Part shown: positions 1 to 7,774 of the stretch, in pieces | Position numbering within the stretch: position 1 is the first letter of the stretch | Layout of the letters: each line of letters opens with the position of its first letter | Source of the DNA: Desulfitobacterium_A sp035539115 | GTDB lineage: Bacteria; Bacillota; Desulfitobacteriia; Desulfitobacteriales; Desulfitobacteriaceae | NCBI RefSeq assembly: GCF_035539115.1 | Contig: NZ_DATLJA010000008.1 | Coordinates: 1 to 47,158, forward strand | Direction of reading: 5' to 3' | Length of the DNA: 47,158 nucleotides | The notes under the pieces: generated by a model | What the model saw: only the letters and a program-made list of their open reading frames with translations | What the model was told of the DNA's origin: nothing | The model's database searches: none | Program-made: the position numbers and the translations under genes

Positions 1-813
1 AGCGTGACCGGTGAGGCTTGTGCCTGCCGTTGTGATCATTGCGACGGTAAACTTTTGCAGAGTATGATCGGGACGCCCACTCCCCTTGAGATGCGCCGGG
101 TAGTCGACCAGCTTCTGGACAAAGGCTGCCGGGGGATACTCGTTAGCGGTGGAGCAAATTCTCAAGGCGAAGTACCTTTGCTGTCTTTTGTGGAAGCAAT
201 GGCTTATGCCAGCCAGATGGGCTTGAAGGTACTGGTTCATAGTGGGCTTATTAACCGCGAAACGGCCATTGGCTTGAAATCAGCGGGAGTGGATCAGGTA
301 TTAATGGATGTGATTGGCGATGAAAACACAATTCGCCAGGTTTACCATCTTGATCAACGGCCTGATGATTATCTGCGAGCCATGCTCTTCTGCTGCGAAG
401 CAGGTTTAAATATAGCCCCCCATGTGGTCATCGGTTTGCACTATGGTCAAATCCGGGGGGAAAGGCAGGCGTTGGAGATGATCCGGCAAGCCGAGCCGGA
501 AACGATTATTCTGGTTATCTTAACGCCTGCCTGCGGGACGGCTATGGCGGTCGTACAGCCTCCGACCCTGGCAGAAGTTGGTGAGGTTATCGCGACCGCC
601 CGGGTGATAAACCCCGATACCCCCATAACTCTGGGCTGTGCAAGACCACCGGGACAATATAAACGACAGGTGGAAATTCAGGCGGTTAATTGTGGGGTCA
701 ACGGCATCGCGTATCCGGATGAGGCTACGGTTGTCTATGCTCAAAGTAAAGGTTTACGAACCCTGTTCTCCGAAGAATGCTGCAGTTTAATCGTGAGAAA
801 CATCTCAAAATAA
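1..813 (+). CDS. Radical SAM protein, 5'-truncated by the window edge
   Basis: The reading frame is open to base 1, so the true start lies upstream. The first visible residues contain Cys-x3-Cys-x2-Cys (in CACRCDHC), the canonical [4Fe-4S]/SAM-binding motif of radical SAM enzymes, followed by a glycine-rich SGGANSQGE segment like the GGE motif that binds the SAM amino group. The rest (about 270 visible residues) fits a TIM-barrel and has further cysteines near the C terminus (ECCS). The motif sits almost at the visible start, so few residues are missing. Substrate unknown. Biotin synthase-like or LipS-type lipoyl synthase families have similar compact proteins, but nothing here proves either. 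The MBL-fold gene follows 55 bp downstream in the same direction and may be cotranscribed. Confidence 0.8.
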   Translation, partial: SVTGEACACRCDHCDGKLLQSMIGTPTPLEMRRVVDQLLDKGCRGILVSGGANSQGEVPLLSFVEAMAYASQMGLKVLVHSGLINRETAIGLKSAGVDQVLMDVIGDENTIRQVYHLDQRPDDYLRAMLFCCEAGLNIAPHVVIGLHYGQIRGERQALEMIRQAEPETIILVILTPACGTAMAVVQPPTLAEVGEVIATARVINPDTPITLGCARPPGQYKRQVEIQAVNCGVNGIAYPDEATVVYAQSKGLRTLFSEECCSLIVRNISK

Positions 814-868
814 TCAAAGCGGGAATTCATGCCAGTGTGAATAAAACGTTCCGAAAGGATGAAATCCT

Positions 869-1627
869 TTGAAAATCGAGACCATTACCACGGTGAGGCA
901 TGATACGGATAATCTAATCATCCGAGATGTCCCGGTTAGTTCTACCATCGTTGATATTCCAGACTGTGGTCTGGCTATCATTGATACGGGTTCTCCTGAT
1001 AATCTGGATCTGCTGGAAGAATTGGAACAGTTAGGTTATACTCCTGCAGATTTCAGTCTGGTCATTAATACCCATCTGCATGTTGATCACATTGGAGGAA
1101 ACCGACTCTTTAGCAATGCCAGAATCCTAATCAGCCGAAGGGAACTTGATTTTGAAAATAATTTAGCTCGGTTATTAGGGGAAAGCACCGACCCCTTAGC
1201 AGCTTTGCATTCCTGGGGTCGGTATGTCGAGGATAATTCCCATAAATTGGCGCATCATCTCATCAAGCTGGTCAATCAATATCCTGCAGCGGCTTGGATA
1301 GGGGATCAGGCCCAAATTGAATTTTTTGAGGATGAACCGGATCTACCCAAGACGATTGATCTCCTGCAGGTTCCGGGACACTCGGTTGACAGTCGGGCCG
1401 TGTTGCTCCAGGGCAAAACACGCAGAGTGGTGGCAGCTGGGGATGCGTTCTACCATCGTGACCTATGGCAGAAAGATATGATGGCTGCTATTCACTATGA
1501 TGCCCGTCAGTTTCAGCAAACTGCTGAGGCAATTGCCCGTTTCCCGGATATTATTATTCCGGGTCATGACCGTGTATTTGACAACCTGACCGGTCAATAT
1601 CTGCCAGATAATGACCTAGTGATATAA
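869..1627 (+). CDS. MBL-fold (metallo-beta-lactamase superfamily) hydrolase
   Basis: A 252-residue protein with the metal-binding signature HxHxDH (THLHVDHIGG, about residues 68-77), a later conserved His (PGHS, about 171), Asp (AGDAF, about 191) and a C-terminal PGHD (about 232). These are the expected ligands of a dinuclear metal site. Family members hydrolyse thioesters, lactones, phosphodiesters or beta-lactams, and the substrate cannot be told from sequence. Translation must use TTG at 869 behind GAAAGGA at 852-858; the nearby ATG at 859 is out of frame. There is no signal peptide, so the protein is cytoplasmic. It follows the radical SAM gene closely. Confidence 0.85.
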   Translation: MKIETITTVRHDTDNLIIRDVPVSSTIVDIPDCGLAIIDTGSPDNLDLLEELEQLGYTPADFSLVINTHLHVDHIGGNRLFSNARILISRRELDFENNLARLLGESTDPLAALHSWGRYVEDNSHKLAHHLIKLVNQYPAAAWIGDQAQIEFFEDEPDLPKTIDLLQVPGHSVDSRAVLLQGKTRRVVAAGDAFYHRDLWQKDMMAAIHYDARQFQQTAEAIARFPDIIIPGHDRVFDNLTGQYLPDNDLVI

Positions 1628-2240
1628 GCGAGATTCATAGAAGTTCTTAATAATCATTCAATAAATTCCGCCCTTCTCTAATCGTTTCTACTTTCGCCGA
1701 ATATGGCTTTGGCAAGAGGGTGTTCAGACCAAAAAGTATCAACATACTGGCTATGAGCCTGGTACTTTTTCGCAAGCAGCGTAACGAGACCTTTGGCGTG
1801 TTTAGGCGCGCCAAAGGTCTTCTATTTTTTCAAGGATGGATATGTTTTTATAAATCACTCAATTTTCGCTCTGCGAAAGTTATAGCGGCGAAATGGAGCG
1901 TGAATAACAATGAGAGACGAAGCTGAGCACTTATGCTCAACTTCGTCTCTCATTTAGGGAAACGAAGTAGACTTAAATTGAATCCTTGCGTCCAAGAATT
2001 CATTACGCAATGTCAGGGTTTTGGGTGCGACTTATCATCCTGACTATGTCAAAGTACCATTTATCATGTCGAACATCAAGAAGTAATTTTATGCCGGAAA
2101 GGAAAATATGCCCTGATTACACGGTTTCTCTGGAAATTTGTCCTTCTTACGCAGGAATCTGGGGTCATCTGTTAGGATGGAACCTTACTTGAGTTGCGAA
2201 AATATAATGCAGAGATATAAGGTTGGGAGGAGAGCTCTCT
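1628..2240 (+). other. Gene-free interval with four successive hairpins
   Basis: This 613-bp gap has no convincing gene. Two open frames of 68 codons (1720-1926, 1986-2192) lack ribosome sites and resemble no family. Its first half is dense in inverted repeats: AAAAAGTA/TACTTTTT at 1731-1770 with a nested GGCT-ATG-AGCC; a 12-bp perfect stem at 1787-1820; TTTCGC-TCT-GCGAAA at 1864-1878; and a 20-bp near-perfect stem at 1910-1953. From about 1960 to 2220 I see only plain AT-rich sequence leading to the ribosome site at 2225-2232. The promoter for the cysteine desulfurase gene should lie in this second part. Confidence 0.6.
1787..1830 (+). terminator. Probable rho-independent terminator
   Basis: AGACCTTTGGCG at 1787-1798 pairs perfectly with CGCCAAAGGTCT at 1809-1820, followed by TCTATTTTTT. 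This would end the radical SAM/MBL transcript, although it lies 160 bp beyond the stop codon. Confidence 0.6.
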
Positions 2241-3617
2241 ATGCACATATTTCCGTTTCGTCCGAATTACCGTGAATTATTTGTAGGACTCGAGAACTTG
2301 GTTCCGCAGGGTAAAGGTGGTTCAGCCCCTGCAGTTAATTTTGATAATGCAGCAACAACACCCCCGTTCTACAAGGTGATGCAGGAAATCAATCAGTTCG
2401 CACCCATTTATTCTTCAATTCATCGAGGAACAGGATATAAATCTGTTCTTTCTTCGCAAGTCTACGAACGGGCACGTAAAACTGTCCTTAATTTTGTAGG
2501 AGGTTTATCTGATTACAATACTGTGATTTTCGTTAAAAATACGACTGAAGCTATCAACAAACTTGCTTATCGACTTTGGAACCCGCGAAAAAAGGAAGTC
2601 ATCCTGACAACCTGGATGGAACATCATTCAAATCTTCTCCCGTGGAGGGATAAATTTCAGGTTGATTATGTGGAGCTTGACGAGCAGGGAAGTCTAAATC
2701 TGGAGGATCTCGAACGAAAACTGCAACGTCATCAAGGAGCGGTTAAACTGGTGACTGTATCGGGTGCTTCAAATGTAACGGGAATTATGAATCCGATCCA
2801 CCGCATTGCCGAAATGGCTCATCGTTATCAGGCAAAAATACTCGTGGATGCCGCCCAGCTGGCTCCTCATGCCGCGATTGAGATGCGCCCCATTTCTTCG
2901 CCAGAACATATCGATTTTCTCGCCTTCTCCGCTCATAAAATGTATGCACCGTTTGGAATTGGAGTATTGATTGGGCCGAGACAAGTCTTTGAGCAGGGAA
3001 GCCCTGAACATAGTGGAGGTGGGACGGTTAGGTTGGTGACGCAAGACCGCGTGATCTGGGATGATCCGCCATATAAGGAAGAGGCGGGGACGCCTAATAT
3101 TCTAGGGGTCGTGGCACTTGTAGCCGCAATTGAAACGTTGAGCGGAATAGGGATGAAAACGGTTTTTAAGCAGGAAGAACATCTGCTTCAATATGCCCAG
3201 AGAAAGTTGGAGAAGATGGTAGACGTTGAGCTGTATGCCTCTTTGACAACGTCTCCAAGGATTGGGGTTATTCCCTTTAACATAGTGGGAATACATCACG
3301 AACGGGTCGCTCAGCTCCTTTCCAGGGAAGGTGGAATTGCCGTTAGAAACGGTTGCTTTTGTGCTCAACCTTATGTCCAAAAGCTTTTACGTATTCCCGA
3401 CAAAGATATGGGGAAATTTATGGATAATCCACTGCTGCCCCGTCCGGGGATGGTCAGAATAAGTTTCGGGTTATATAATACCTGTGAAGAAGTGGATCAG
3501 TTGCTTACGCTTCTTCAAGAAATCACGGTATCGGAGCGAAATAAAACTAAGTTTTTGTCCAGTTCGGGAAAACTAGGGTATACGAGTAAAACACTCTCGT
3601 ATTATAATAATAATTAA
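2241..3617 (+). CDS. Cysteine desulfurase-like class V aminotransferase
   Basis: A class V PLP enzyme of 458 residues. Visible landmarks are FDNAATTPP near the N terminus, HHSNLLPWR (His stacking on PLP), DAAQLAPH (Asp binding the pyridine nitrogen), SAHKMYAPFGIG with the Schiff-base lysine at about residue 233, and RNGCFCAQP with the candidate persulfide cysteine at about 374, in the position of the RxGxxCAQP motif of SufS/CsdA. It is longer than typical SufS (about 405). The start is set at ATG 2241 because GGGAGGAG at 2225-2232 is ideally spaced; an in-frame TTG at 2223 would overlap that ribosome site. No SufU or IscU partner is adjacent. The next gene, a class I/II aminotransferase, begins 25 bp later, probably in the same operon. 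Confidence 0.85.
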   Translation: MHIFPFRPNYRELFVGLENLVPQGKGGSAPAVNFDNAATTPPFYKVMQEINQFAPIYSSIHRGTGYKSVLSSQVYERARKTVLNFVGGLSDYNTVIFVKNTTEAINKLAYRLWNPRKKEVILTTWMEHHSNLLPWRDKFQVDYVELDEQGSLNLEDLERKLQRHQGAVKLVTVSGASNVTGIMNPIHRIAEMAHRYQAKILVDAAQLAPHAAIEMRPISSPEHIDFLAFSAHKMYAPFGIGVLIGPRQVFEQGSPEHSGGGTVRLVTQDRVIWDDPPYKEEAGTPNILGVVALVAAIETLSGIGMKTVFKQEEHLLQYAQRKLEKMVDVELYASLTTSPRIGVIPFNIVGIHHERVAQLLSREGGIAVRNGCFCAQPYVQKLLRIPDKDMGKFMDNPLLPRPGMVRISFGLYNTCEEVDQLLTLLQEITVSERNKTKFLSSSGKLGYTSKTLSYYNNN

Positions 3618-3642
3618 TATTAACTGCAAAGGAAGTACCAGG

Positions 3643-4941
3643 ATGCATGAAACAGCTCAGAAGTTAAATGAACAAATTCGCGAGGCTAACCCATACTTTT
3701 ACGAACTTTTGTCTGATTTAGGTAAGGAACTTTATTACCCGAAAGGGATTTTGACTCAATCTGCAGAGGCCAAGCAAAAAGCATCCCGTTTTAATGCTAC
3801 GATCGGGATTGCCATAGAAGATGGGCATCCAATGTACTTATCGGTTATCCAGGAAAATTTATCCAGGTTCGATCCTGCTGATCTTTATGACTACGCCCCA
3901 CCCGCTGGAAAAGTGGAACTGAGAAAGCTTTGGAAGGAAAAAATGCTCCAGGAGAATCCTTCTTTACAAGGAAAAGAGATCAGTCTTCCGATCGTGACGA
4001 ATGCGCTGACCCATGGTCTCAGCATAGCTGCCGATTTATTTATGAACTCTGGAGATCCGCTTATTCTACCGGATAAACTCTGGGGAAATTATAATATGAT
4101 TTTTGGAACACGCCGGGGAGCTCGGACGGTAACTTATCCCTTTTACACCGAGGATGGGGGGCTCAATATCTCCGGAATGAAAGAGGCCTTACTCACGCAA
4201 AAAGCTCACGGCAAGGCAATATTATTGTTAAACTTCCCGAATAATCCAACAGGGTACACGCCTACTGAAGAAGAGGCAACGGCTTTAGTTGAAGCAATCC
4301 GCGAAGTAGCCGAAGAAGGGCTAAATCTCGTAGTGATTACGGATGATGCTTATTTTGGGTTATTTTATGGGGATTCCATCACAGAATCTTTATTTGGACG
4401 TCTTGCTAATCTTCATCCGCGAGTTTTACCGGTAAAAGTGGATGGAGCGACAAAGGAAGAGTTCGTTTGGGGATTCCGAGTTGGGTTCATTACATTTACG
4501 TCCGAATATCCGGAAGTTTTGAGTGCCTTGGAAAGTAAGACGATGGGAATTATCCGGGGAACCATTTCTAATGTTGCGCACCCCTCTCAAACCTTCGTCT
4601 TGGATGCGTTGAAGTCACCAGATTTCTGGGATCAAAAGCAAGAGAAGTTTGAGATCATGAAGAAACGGGCTTTAAAAGTCAAAGAGATACTTAAGGTTGA
4701 GAGGTATCAGGAAGTTTGGAAGGACTACGCCTTCAATTCCGGTTATTTCATGTGCCTAAAATTAAAACGTGTGAGTGCTGAGCCCTTGCGCCAACATCTC
4801 CTCGAAAAATATGAAGTTGGGGTGATTGCTCTAGGCCAGACGGATATTCGGGTTGCCTTCTCCTGTGTTGAGGAAGACCAGCTTGAAGAACTCTTTGAGC
4901 GTATTTACCAAGGGGCGAAGGATTTAGAGGTAGCCGAATAA
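3643..4941 (+). CDS. PLP-dependent class I/II aminotransferase
   Basis: A 432-residue fold-type I aminotransferase. NFPNNPTGYTPT (about residues 200-211) is the conserved NxPNNPTG motif, VITDDAYFGLFYG holds the Asp and Tyr that contact PLP, VDGATKEEFVWGFRVGF carries the Schiff-base lysine (about 271) and the family arginine, and a C-terminal arginine (DIRVAFSC) should bind the substrate carboxylate. The N-terminal part (DLYDYAPPAGKVELRKLW) is typical of the aspartate/aromatic aminotransferase branch. The amino donor is unknown. It is cytoplasmic, lies 25 bp after the cysteine desulfurase-like gene and is followed by a strong terminator, so the two form a unit. Confidence 0.85.
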   Translation: MHETAQKLNEQIREANPYFYELLSDLGKELYYPKGILTQSAEAKQKASRFNATIGIAIEDGHPMYLSVIQENLSRFDPADLYDYAPPAGKVELRKLWKEKMLQENPSLQGKEISLPIVTNALTHGLSIAADLFMNSGDPLILPDKLWGNYNMIFGTRRGARTVTYPFYTEDGGLNISGMKEALLTQKAHGKAILLLNFPNNPTGYTPTEEEATALVEAIREVAEEGLNLVVITDDAYFGLFYGDSITESLFGRLANLHPRVLPVKVDGATKEEFVWGFRVGFITFTSEYPEVLSALESKTMGIIRGTISNVAHPSQTFVLDALKSPDFWDQKQEKFEIMKKRALKVKEILKVERYQEVWKDYAFNSGYFMCLKLKRVSAEPLRQHLLEKYEVGVIALGQTDIRVAFSCVEEDQLEELFERIYQGAKDLEVAE

Positions 4942-4965
4942 AAAATGCAGGTGTAATCTAAATTT

Positions 4966-5005
4966 AAAAGATAGGGAGTTGTTTTAAGACAGCTCCCTAT
5001 CTTTT
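4966..5005 (+). terminator. Rho-independent terminator
   Basis: AAAAGATAGGGAGTTG and CAGCTCCCTATCTTTT pair around an 8-nt loop, giving a 16-bp stem with A- and T-rich ends. It ends the two-gene aminotransferase unit. Confidence 0.85.
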
Positions 5006-5144
5006 CTGCGATGCATGAATTTCTATGCGGCAGGATAAGATTACTAAGGAGTCTCCAGGTTAGATTTTATTTAACTTGGGTTAATTTCTGAGCTTTAGTG
5101 CAAAGTAATAGCTAAATCGAAAGTTAAAGTAAGGAGAATAACGT

Positions 5145-5603
5145 ATGGACAAAGAAGAACTTATAAACTCCTTAAACTGGTTTTATAGCCTAGAAACAAG
5201 TCAGGTTGAATTGTATACTGCCCAAAGTAGAAAATTCAAAGATCAATATGGTGGAATGGTATTCGAACGGGTCGCAGAAATTGAACAGGGCCATGGTGAC
5301 TTAATCAGTGCTAAAATCAAGGAACTCGGTGGGACTCCAACCCAATTAGGTGAAGTTATCTCAACTATTATTGGGGCTTCTATGGGTACAATCCTATCCA
5401 TGACCGGTCTCGATATGGCCCTAAGGATTAACATTAAATTAGAGGAAAAGGCAATGAGTGACTACAGCCAACTCATCGCAAGCGTCGAAAAAGAGGGCGA
5501 AAGTCCGGAAAGTGAGCTTTGCAAGCTGCTTAAATATAACTATGTTGATGAGGATCTGCATGCGGCAGAGTTTGCTAAGCTGATTGGAACTGAAGGCGAG
5601 TAA
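5145..5603 (+). CDS. Ferritin-like diiron-fold protein
   Basis: A 152-residue, almost wholly helical protein. Acidic/His pairs occur in the order of a four-helix ferritin-like bundle: Glu in LETSQVELY (helix 1), RVAEIEQGHGDL (ExxH, helix 2), KLEEKAMSDY (helix 3) and DEDLHAAEFAKL (ExxH-like, helix 4). It resembles the rubrerythrin/COQ7-like ferritin branch rather than iron-storage ferritin, and has no rubredoxin domain. The middle helix region SMGTILSMTGLDMAL is hydrophobic and could touch the membrane, as in COQ7-type proteins. A likely role is peroxide or metal handling, which is inference. AAGGAG precedes ATG 5145. It appears monocistronic. Confidence 0.75.
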   Translation: MDKEELINSLNWFYSLETSQVELYTAQSRKFKDQYGGMVFERVAEIEQGHGDLISAKIKELGGTPTQLGEVISTIIGASMGTILSMTGLDMALRINIKLEEKAMSDYSQLIASVEKEGESPESELCKLLKYNYVDEDLHAAEFAKLIGTEGE

Positions 5604-5684
5604 TATAAAAAAAGTACGTGCACAATGAAATTTTGTCCTCTCATATAGTGGAGTATACTGGTAGTAAAGGGAGGAAAAACCAAA

Positions 5685-5831
5685 ATGCATCACATTGTAC
5701 GTCATGGAGAATCACTTCATATTATAGCTAGACGTCATCATACCCATATTCATCATTTAATTAACTTGAATCCCCACCTTCGGCATCGCCCGCATCTTAT
5801 TTATCCTGGTGAAAGTATTAGAGTTCGGTAA
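5685..5831 (+). CDS. Tiny histidine-rich LysM-domain protein
   Basis: A 48-residue protein with GGGAGG at 5670-5675, ATG 5685 and stop 5829-5831. It is essentially one LysM module: MHHIVRHGESLHIIARRHH matches the xYxVxxGDSLxxIA pattern, and NLNPHLRHRPHLIYPGESIRV matches NPxxxxxxLxPGQxLxV. Twelve of 48 residues are histidine, mostly at surface positions that are variable in LysM. LysM binds GlcNAc polymers such as peptidoglycan or spore cortex. With no signal peptide, the protein may act in the mother cell on spores or be released by lysis. The His richness suggests metal binding. Upstream sequence around 5642-5662 (CATATAGT, TATACT) could hold a sporulation-type promoter, but this is weak. 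Confidence 0.75.
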   Translation: MHHIVRHGESLHIIARRHHTHIHHLINLNPHLRHRPHLIYPGESIRVR

Positions 5832-5844
5832 GAAGTATGAAAGT

Positions 5845-5880
5845 AGCCCTCGGCAGTGCCGAGGGCTTTAGATTTATTTC
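5845..5880 (+). terminator. Rho-independent terminator after the LysM gene
   Basis: AGCCCTCGGC and GCCGAGGGCT pair around AGT at 5845-5867, followed by TTAGATTTATTT. Confidence 0.8.
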
Positions 5881-5968
5881 TAATTTAAAAAAATAAACAA
5901 ATAATGGATATTCAGAGTAAATCTTGCTAAAATAGGGTTAGCTTAATTAGCCTGTTGATAAGGAGGAG

Positions 5969-6883
5969 ATGGTGTTGTCTAAGCTTTCTAAGCTTAACAA
6001 TAGAACTTTTTTGCTTTTAGGTTCCCTTGGGATAATTTCTCTGCTCTTTTTAGGAATCTTGAGTTCTTATCTAGCAGTTGCGCCGATAGCAAAGTTTATA
6101 CGTGAATGCACCCAACTCATAACATTATCTCCAGTTTATAGGGGGGTGGGTTTATTAGCGGGTATCTTTTTCCTGCTCTGGCTAAAGCATGTAATAGGGT
6201 TTTGTATACATCAAAAGAGAGTTTTCCAAAGTTTTAGGAAAGGGATAGCCCGGAAAGAAGAGTTACCTGAAGGTTTGAAAGAAACAGCTGAGGAGATTGG
6301 TGTTTTAAATAAGCTGCTATTCGTTACCGAAACGAATCCCATTGCTTTTACCTTTGGATTATTTAAACCAAAGATAGTGATCTCAGATTGTTTAGTTGAA
6401 ATGCTTGAACTCAAGGAATTAAAAGCCGTCTTGTTTCATGAAAAATGCCATGTCATGAAGAAGGACCCCTTTAAGATTTTCTTGCTAAGAGCATTATTTA
6501 ATAAAGTTTCTTCATTAGGGTTAATTACTCGGTTAATGCAAGATTTTTCTGTAACCATGGAATTGCAAGCCGACAAATATGCACAAAGAATTTTAGGGGT
6601 AGAACAGCAATTTCTAGCCTCAGCCTTATTAAAACTTATAAAATTCGAAGTCACACCTCCACGATTCGCTGTGGGTGTAACGTCCGTACTGGAGGCAAGA
6701 ATTGAACACTGTTTAAACCACGATTGGTTGCCTAAGCTGACACTAAAGCCACAAGATTGGACTATTCTGGGAGGATATGTTGCTTTTCTACTCGTAGTAG
6801 TGTATATGACCATAACTTATAATCAATCTTTTGTCTCCGTATCGTGTCATCCAACCTATCTTTGTCATCTTACATATCTATAA
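5969..6883 (+). CDS. M56 family (BlaR1-type) membrane zinc metallopeptidase
   Basis: A protein of about 304 residues with an N-terminal TM segment, a second TM near residues 55-75, a cytoplasmic zinc-peptidase domain with HEKCH (HExxH, about 157-161) and downstream ELQADKYA carrying the third ligand (ExxAD), then a C-terminal TM segment. There is no C-terminal penicillin-binding sensor domain, unlike BlaR1/MecR1. Family members cleave BlaI-type repressors. A BlaI homologue is encoded at 20933-21349, about 14 kb away, and is the obvious candidate substrate, though the separation is unusual. The ribosome site AGGAGGA at 5961-5967 nearly touches ATG 5969; in-frame TTG 5975 has normal spacing and may be the real start. 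Confidence 0.8.
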   Translation: MVLSKLSKLNNRTFLLLGSLGIISLLFLGILSSYLAVAPIAKFIRECTQLITLSPVYRGVGLLAGIFFLLWLKHVIGFCIHQKRVFQSFRKGIARKEELPEGLKETAEEIGVLNKLLFVTETNPIAFTFGLFKPKIVISDCLVEMLELKELKAVLFHEKCHVMKKDPFKIFLLRALFNKVSSLGLITRLMQDFSVTMELQADKYAQRILGVEQQFLASALLKLIKFEVTPPRFAVGVTSVLEARIEHCLNHDWLPKLTLKPQDWTILGGYVAFLLVVVYMTITYNQSFVSVSCHPTYLCHLTYL

Positions 6884-6893
6884 GTTCTTTAAT

Positions 6894-6938
6894 CCCCCTT
6901 ATGCGCATAGGAATAGTTTGACTATGCACATAAGGGGG
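6894..6938 (+). promoter_or_regulatory. Long hairpin that buries the ribosome site of the ccdA-like gene
   Basis: CCCCCTTATGCGCATAG at 6894-6910 pairs with CTATGCACATAAGGGGG at 6922-6938: 17 bp with one mismatch. The 3' arm contains AAGGGGG, the only ribosome binding site for the TTG start at 6947. There is no real T-run, only TTATTTATTT. The structure could end the M56 transcript weakly and also block translation of the next gene unless it is opened. Confidence 0.6.
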
Positions 6939-6946
6939 TTATTTAT

Positions 6947-7663
6947 TTGGATCCACTTGTCCATTCCTTACATTTAGGGTTGCAAAGCGGTTCATGGACG
7001 ATTCTACTGTCCATGTTTGCGGCAGGGGTTCTACTTTCCTTAAATCCTTGTATGGGTGCTATGGCTCCTTTAGTATTAGCAGGAACGCGTAAAACAGGGT
7101 ACCTTAGATCTTTGCAATTTATTGCTGGGTTTACAGGAACACTGATGCTCATGGGTGCTTTGGTTGCAGGATTGGGGCGAATGCTCACCTTACCGGGCTG
7201 GTTTTGGACCATTTTTCTTGGATTGTTATATTTGATAGCGGGTATGGCCTTGTTACAGGTTAGATTGCCCATTAAAATCTCCGGCTTTTATGTCAGCCGG
7301 AGAAGATTACCAAGCCAATATTTCAATTCTAGCGAAGGTTTAAGTCCAGGTCTCTTAGGGATCTTCTTTGCGCTGGCCCCTTCACCCTGCACAACGCCGG
7401 TTATCCTAGTGATCAGCGGGGTAGCCGTTGCCAGCGGAAAGATCCTTTTGGCGTCTTTAGCCTTGGGGTTATTTGGCCTTGGACATAGTATTTTGCTTGC
7501 TTTGGCTTTTTTACCCGGTGTGCGTCAGTTATTTAGAGTCAATAATTTTACACGGTATTTGCGTCCCGTCTTTGGGGTGGTTCTCCTTCTCTTGGCGGGT
7601 TATTTTTTGGTTTTTAGGCCGGAGCTGTTCGATCATGCATCCTTGACGGGGCATCTACACTAA
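6947..7663 (+). CDS. CcdA/DsbD-like membrane thiol-redox protein
   Basis: A 238-residue polytopic protein with about six TM segments and two half-repeats, each with a cysteine beside a proline: LNPCMGAM (about residue 28) and SPCTTPVI (about 148). These match the paired transmembrane cysteines of CcdA/DsbD, which carry reducing equivalents from cytoplasmic thioredoxin to the outer face for apocytochrome c or other thiols. The start is TTG 6947, 8 bp after AAGGGGG, which lies inside the hairpin at 6894-6938. No CcmG or thioredoxin is adjacent. The Ccm operon lies 4.5 kb further on, on the other strand, so a role in cytochrome c maturation is plausible. A second CcdA homologue lies at 32753-33505. 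Confidence 0.8.
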   Translation: MDPLVHSLHLGLQSGSWTILLSMFAAGVLLSLNPCMGAMAPLVLAGTRKTGYLRSLQFIAGFTGTLMLMGALVAGLGRMLTLPGWFWTIFLGLLYLIAGMALLQVRLPIKISGFYVSRRRLPSQYFNSSEGLSPGLLGIFFALAPSPCTTPVILVISGVAVASGKILLASLALGLFGLGHSILLALAFLPGVRQLFRVNNFTRYLRPVFGVVLLLLAGYFLVFRPELFDHASLTGHLH

Positions 7664-7686
7664 ATTAAAACAAATCAGAATAAAAA

Positions 7687-7712
7687 AATGGCAAGGTCTA
7701 CACCTTACCATT
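7687..7712. terminator. Bidirectional terminator between convergent genes
   Basis: AATGGCAAGGT and ACCTTACCATT form a stem with a 4-nt loop, flanked by an A-run on one side and TTTA on the other, placed between the convergent ccdA-like gene and the FAD/Fe-S dehydrogenase gene. Confidence 0.65.
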
Positions 7713-7774
7713 TACTATAATCATCGTTGATGAATGATTATTAAACGATTGTTGTTAATGAGAGCGCTTAAGTT

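Noticed and set aside
1720..2192. Two 68-codon open frames between the MBL-fold gene and the cysteine desulfurase
   Set aside because: No ribosome sites, no recognisable fold, and the first overlaps the inverted-repeat cluster. A third frame at about 1989-2084 reads as plausible protein but has no start and stops early.
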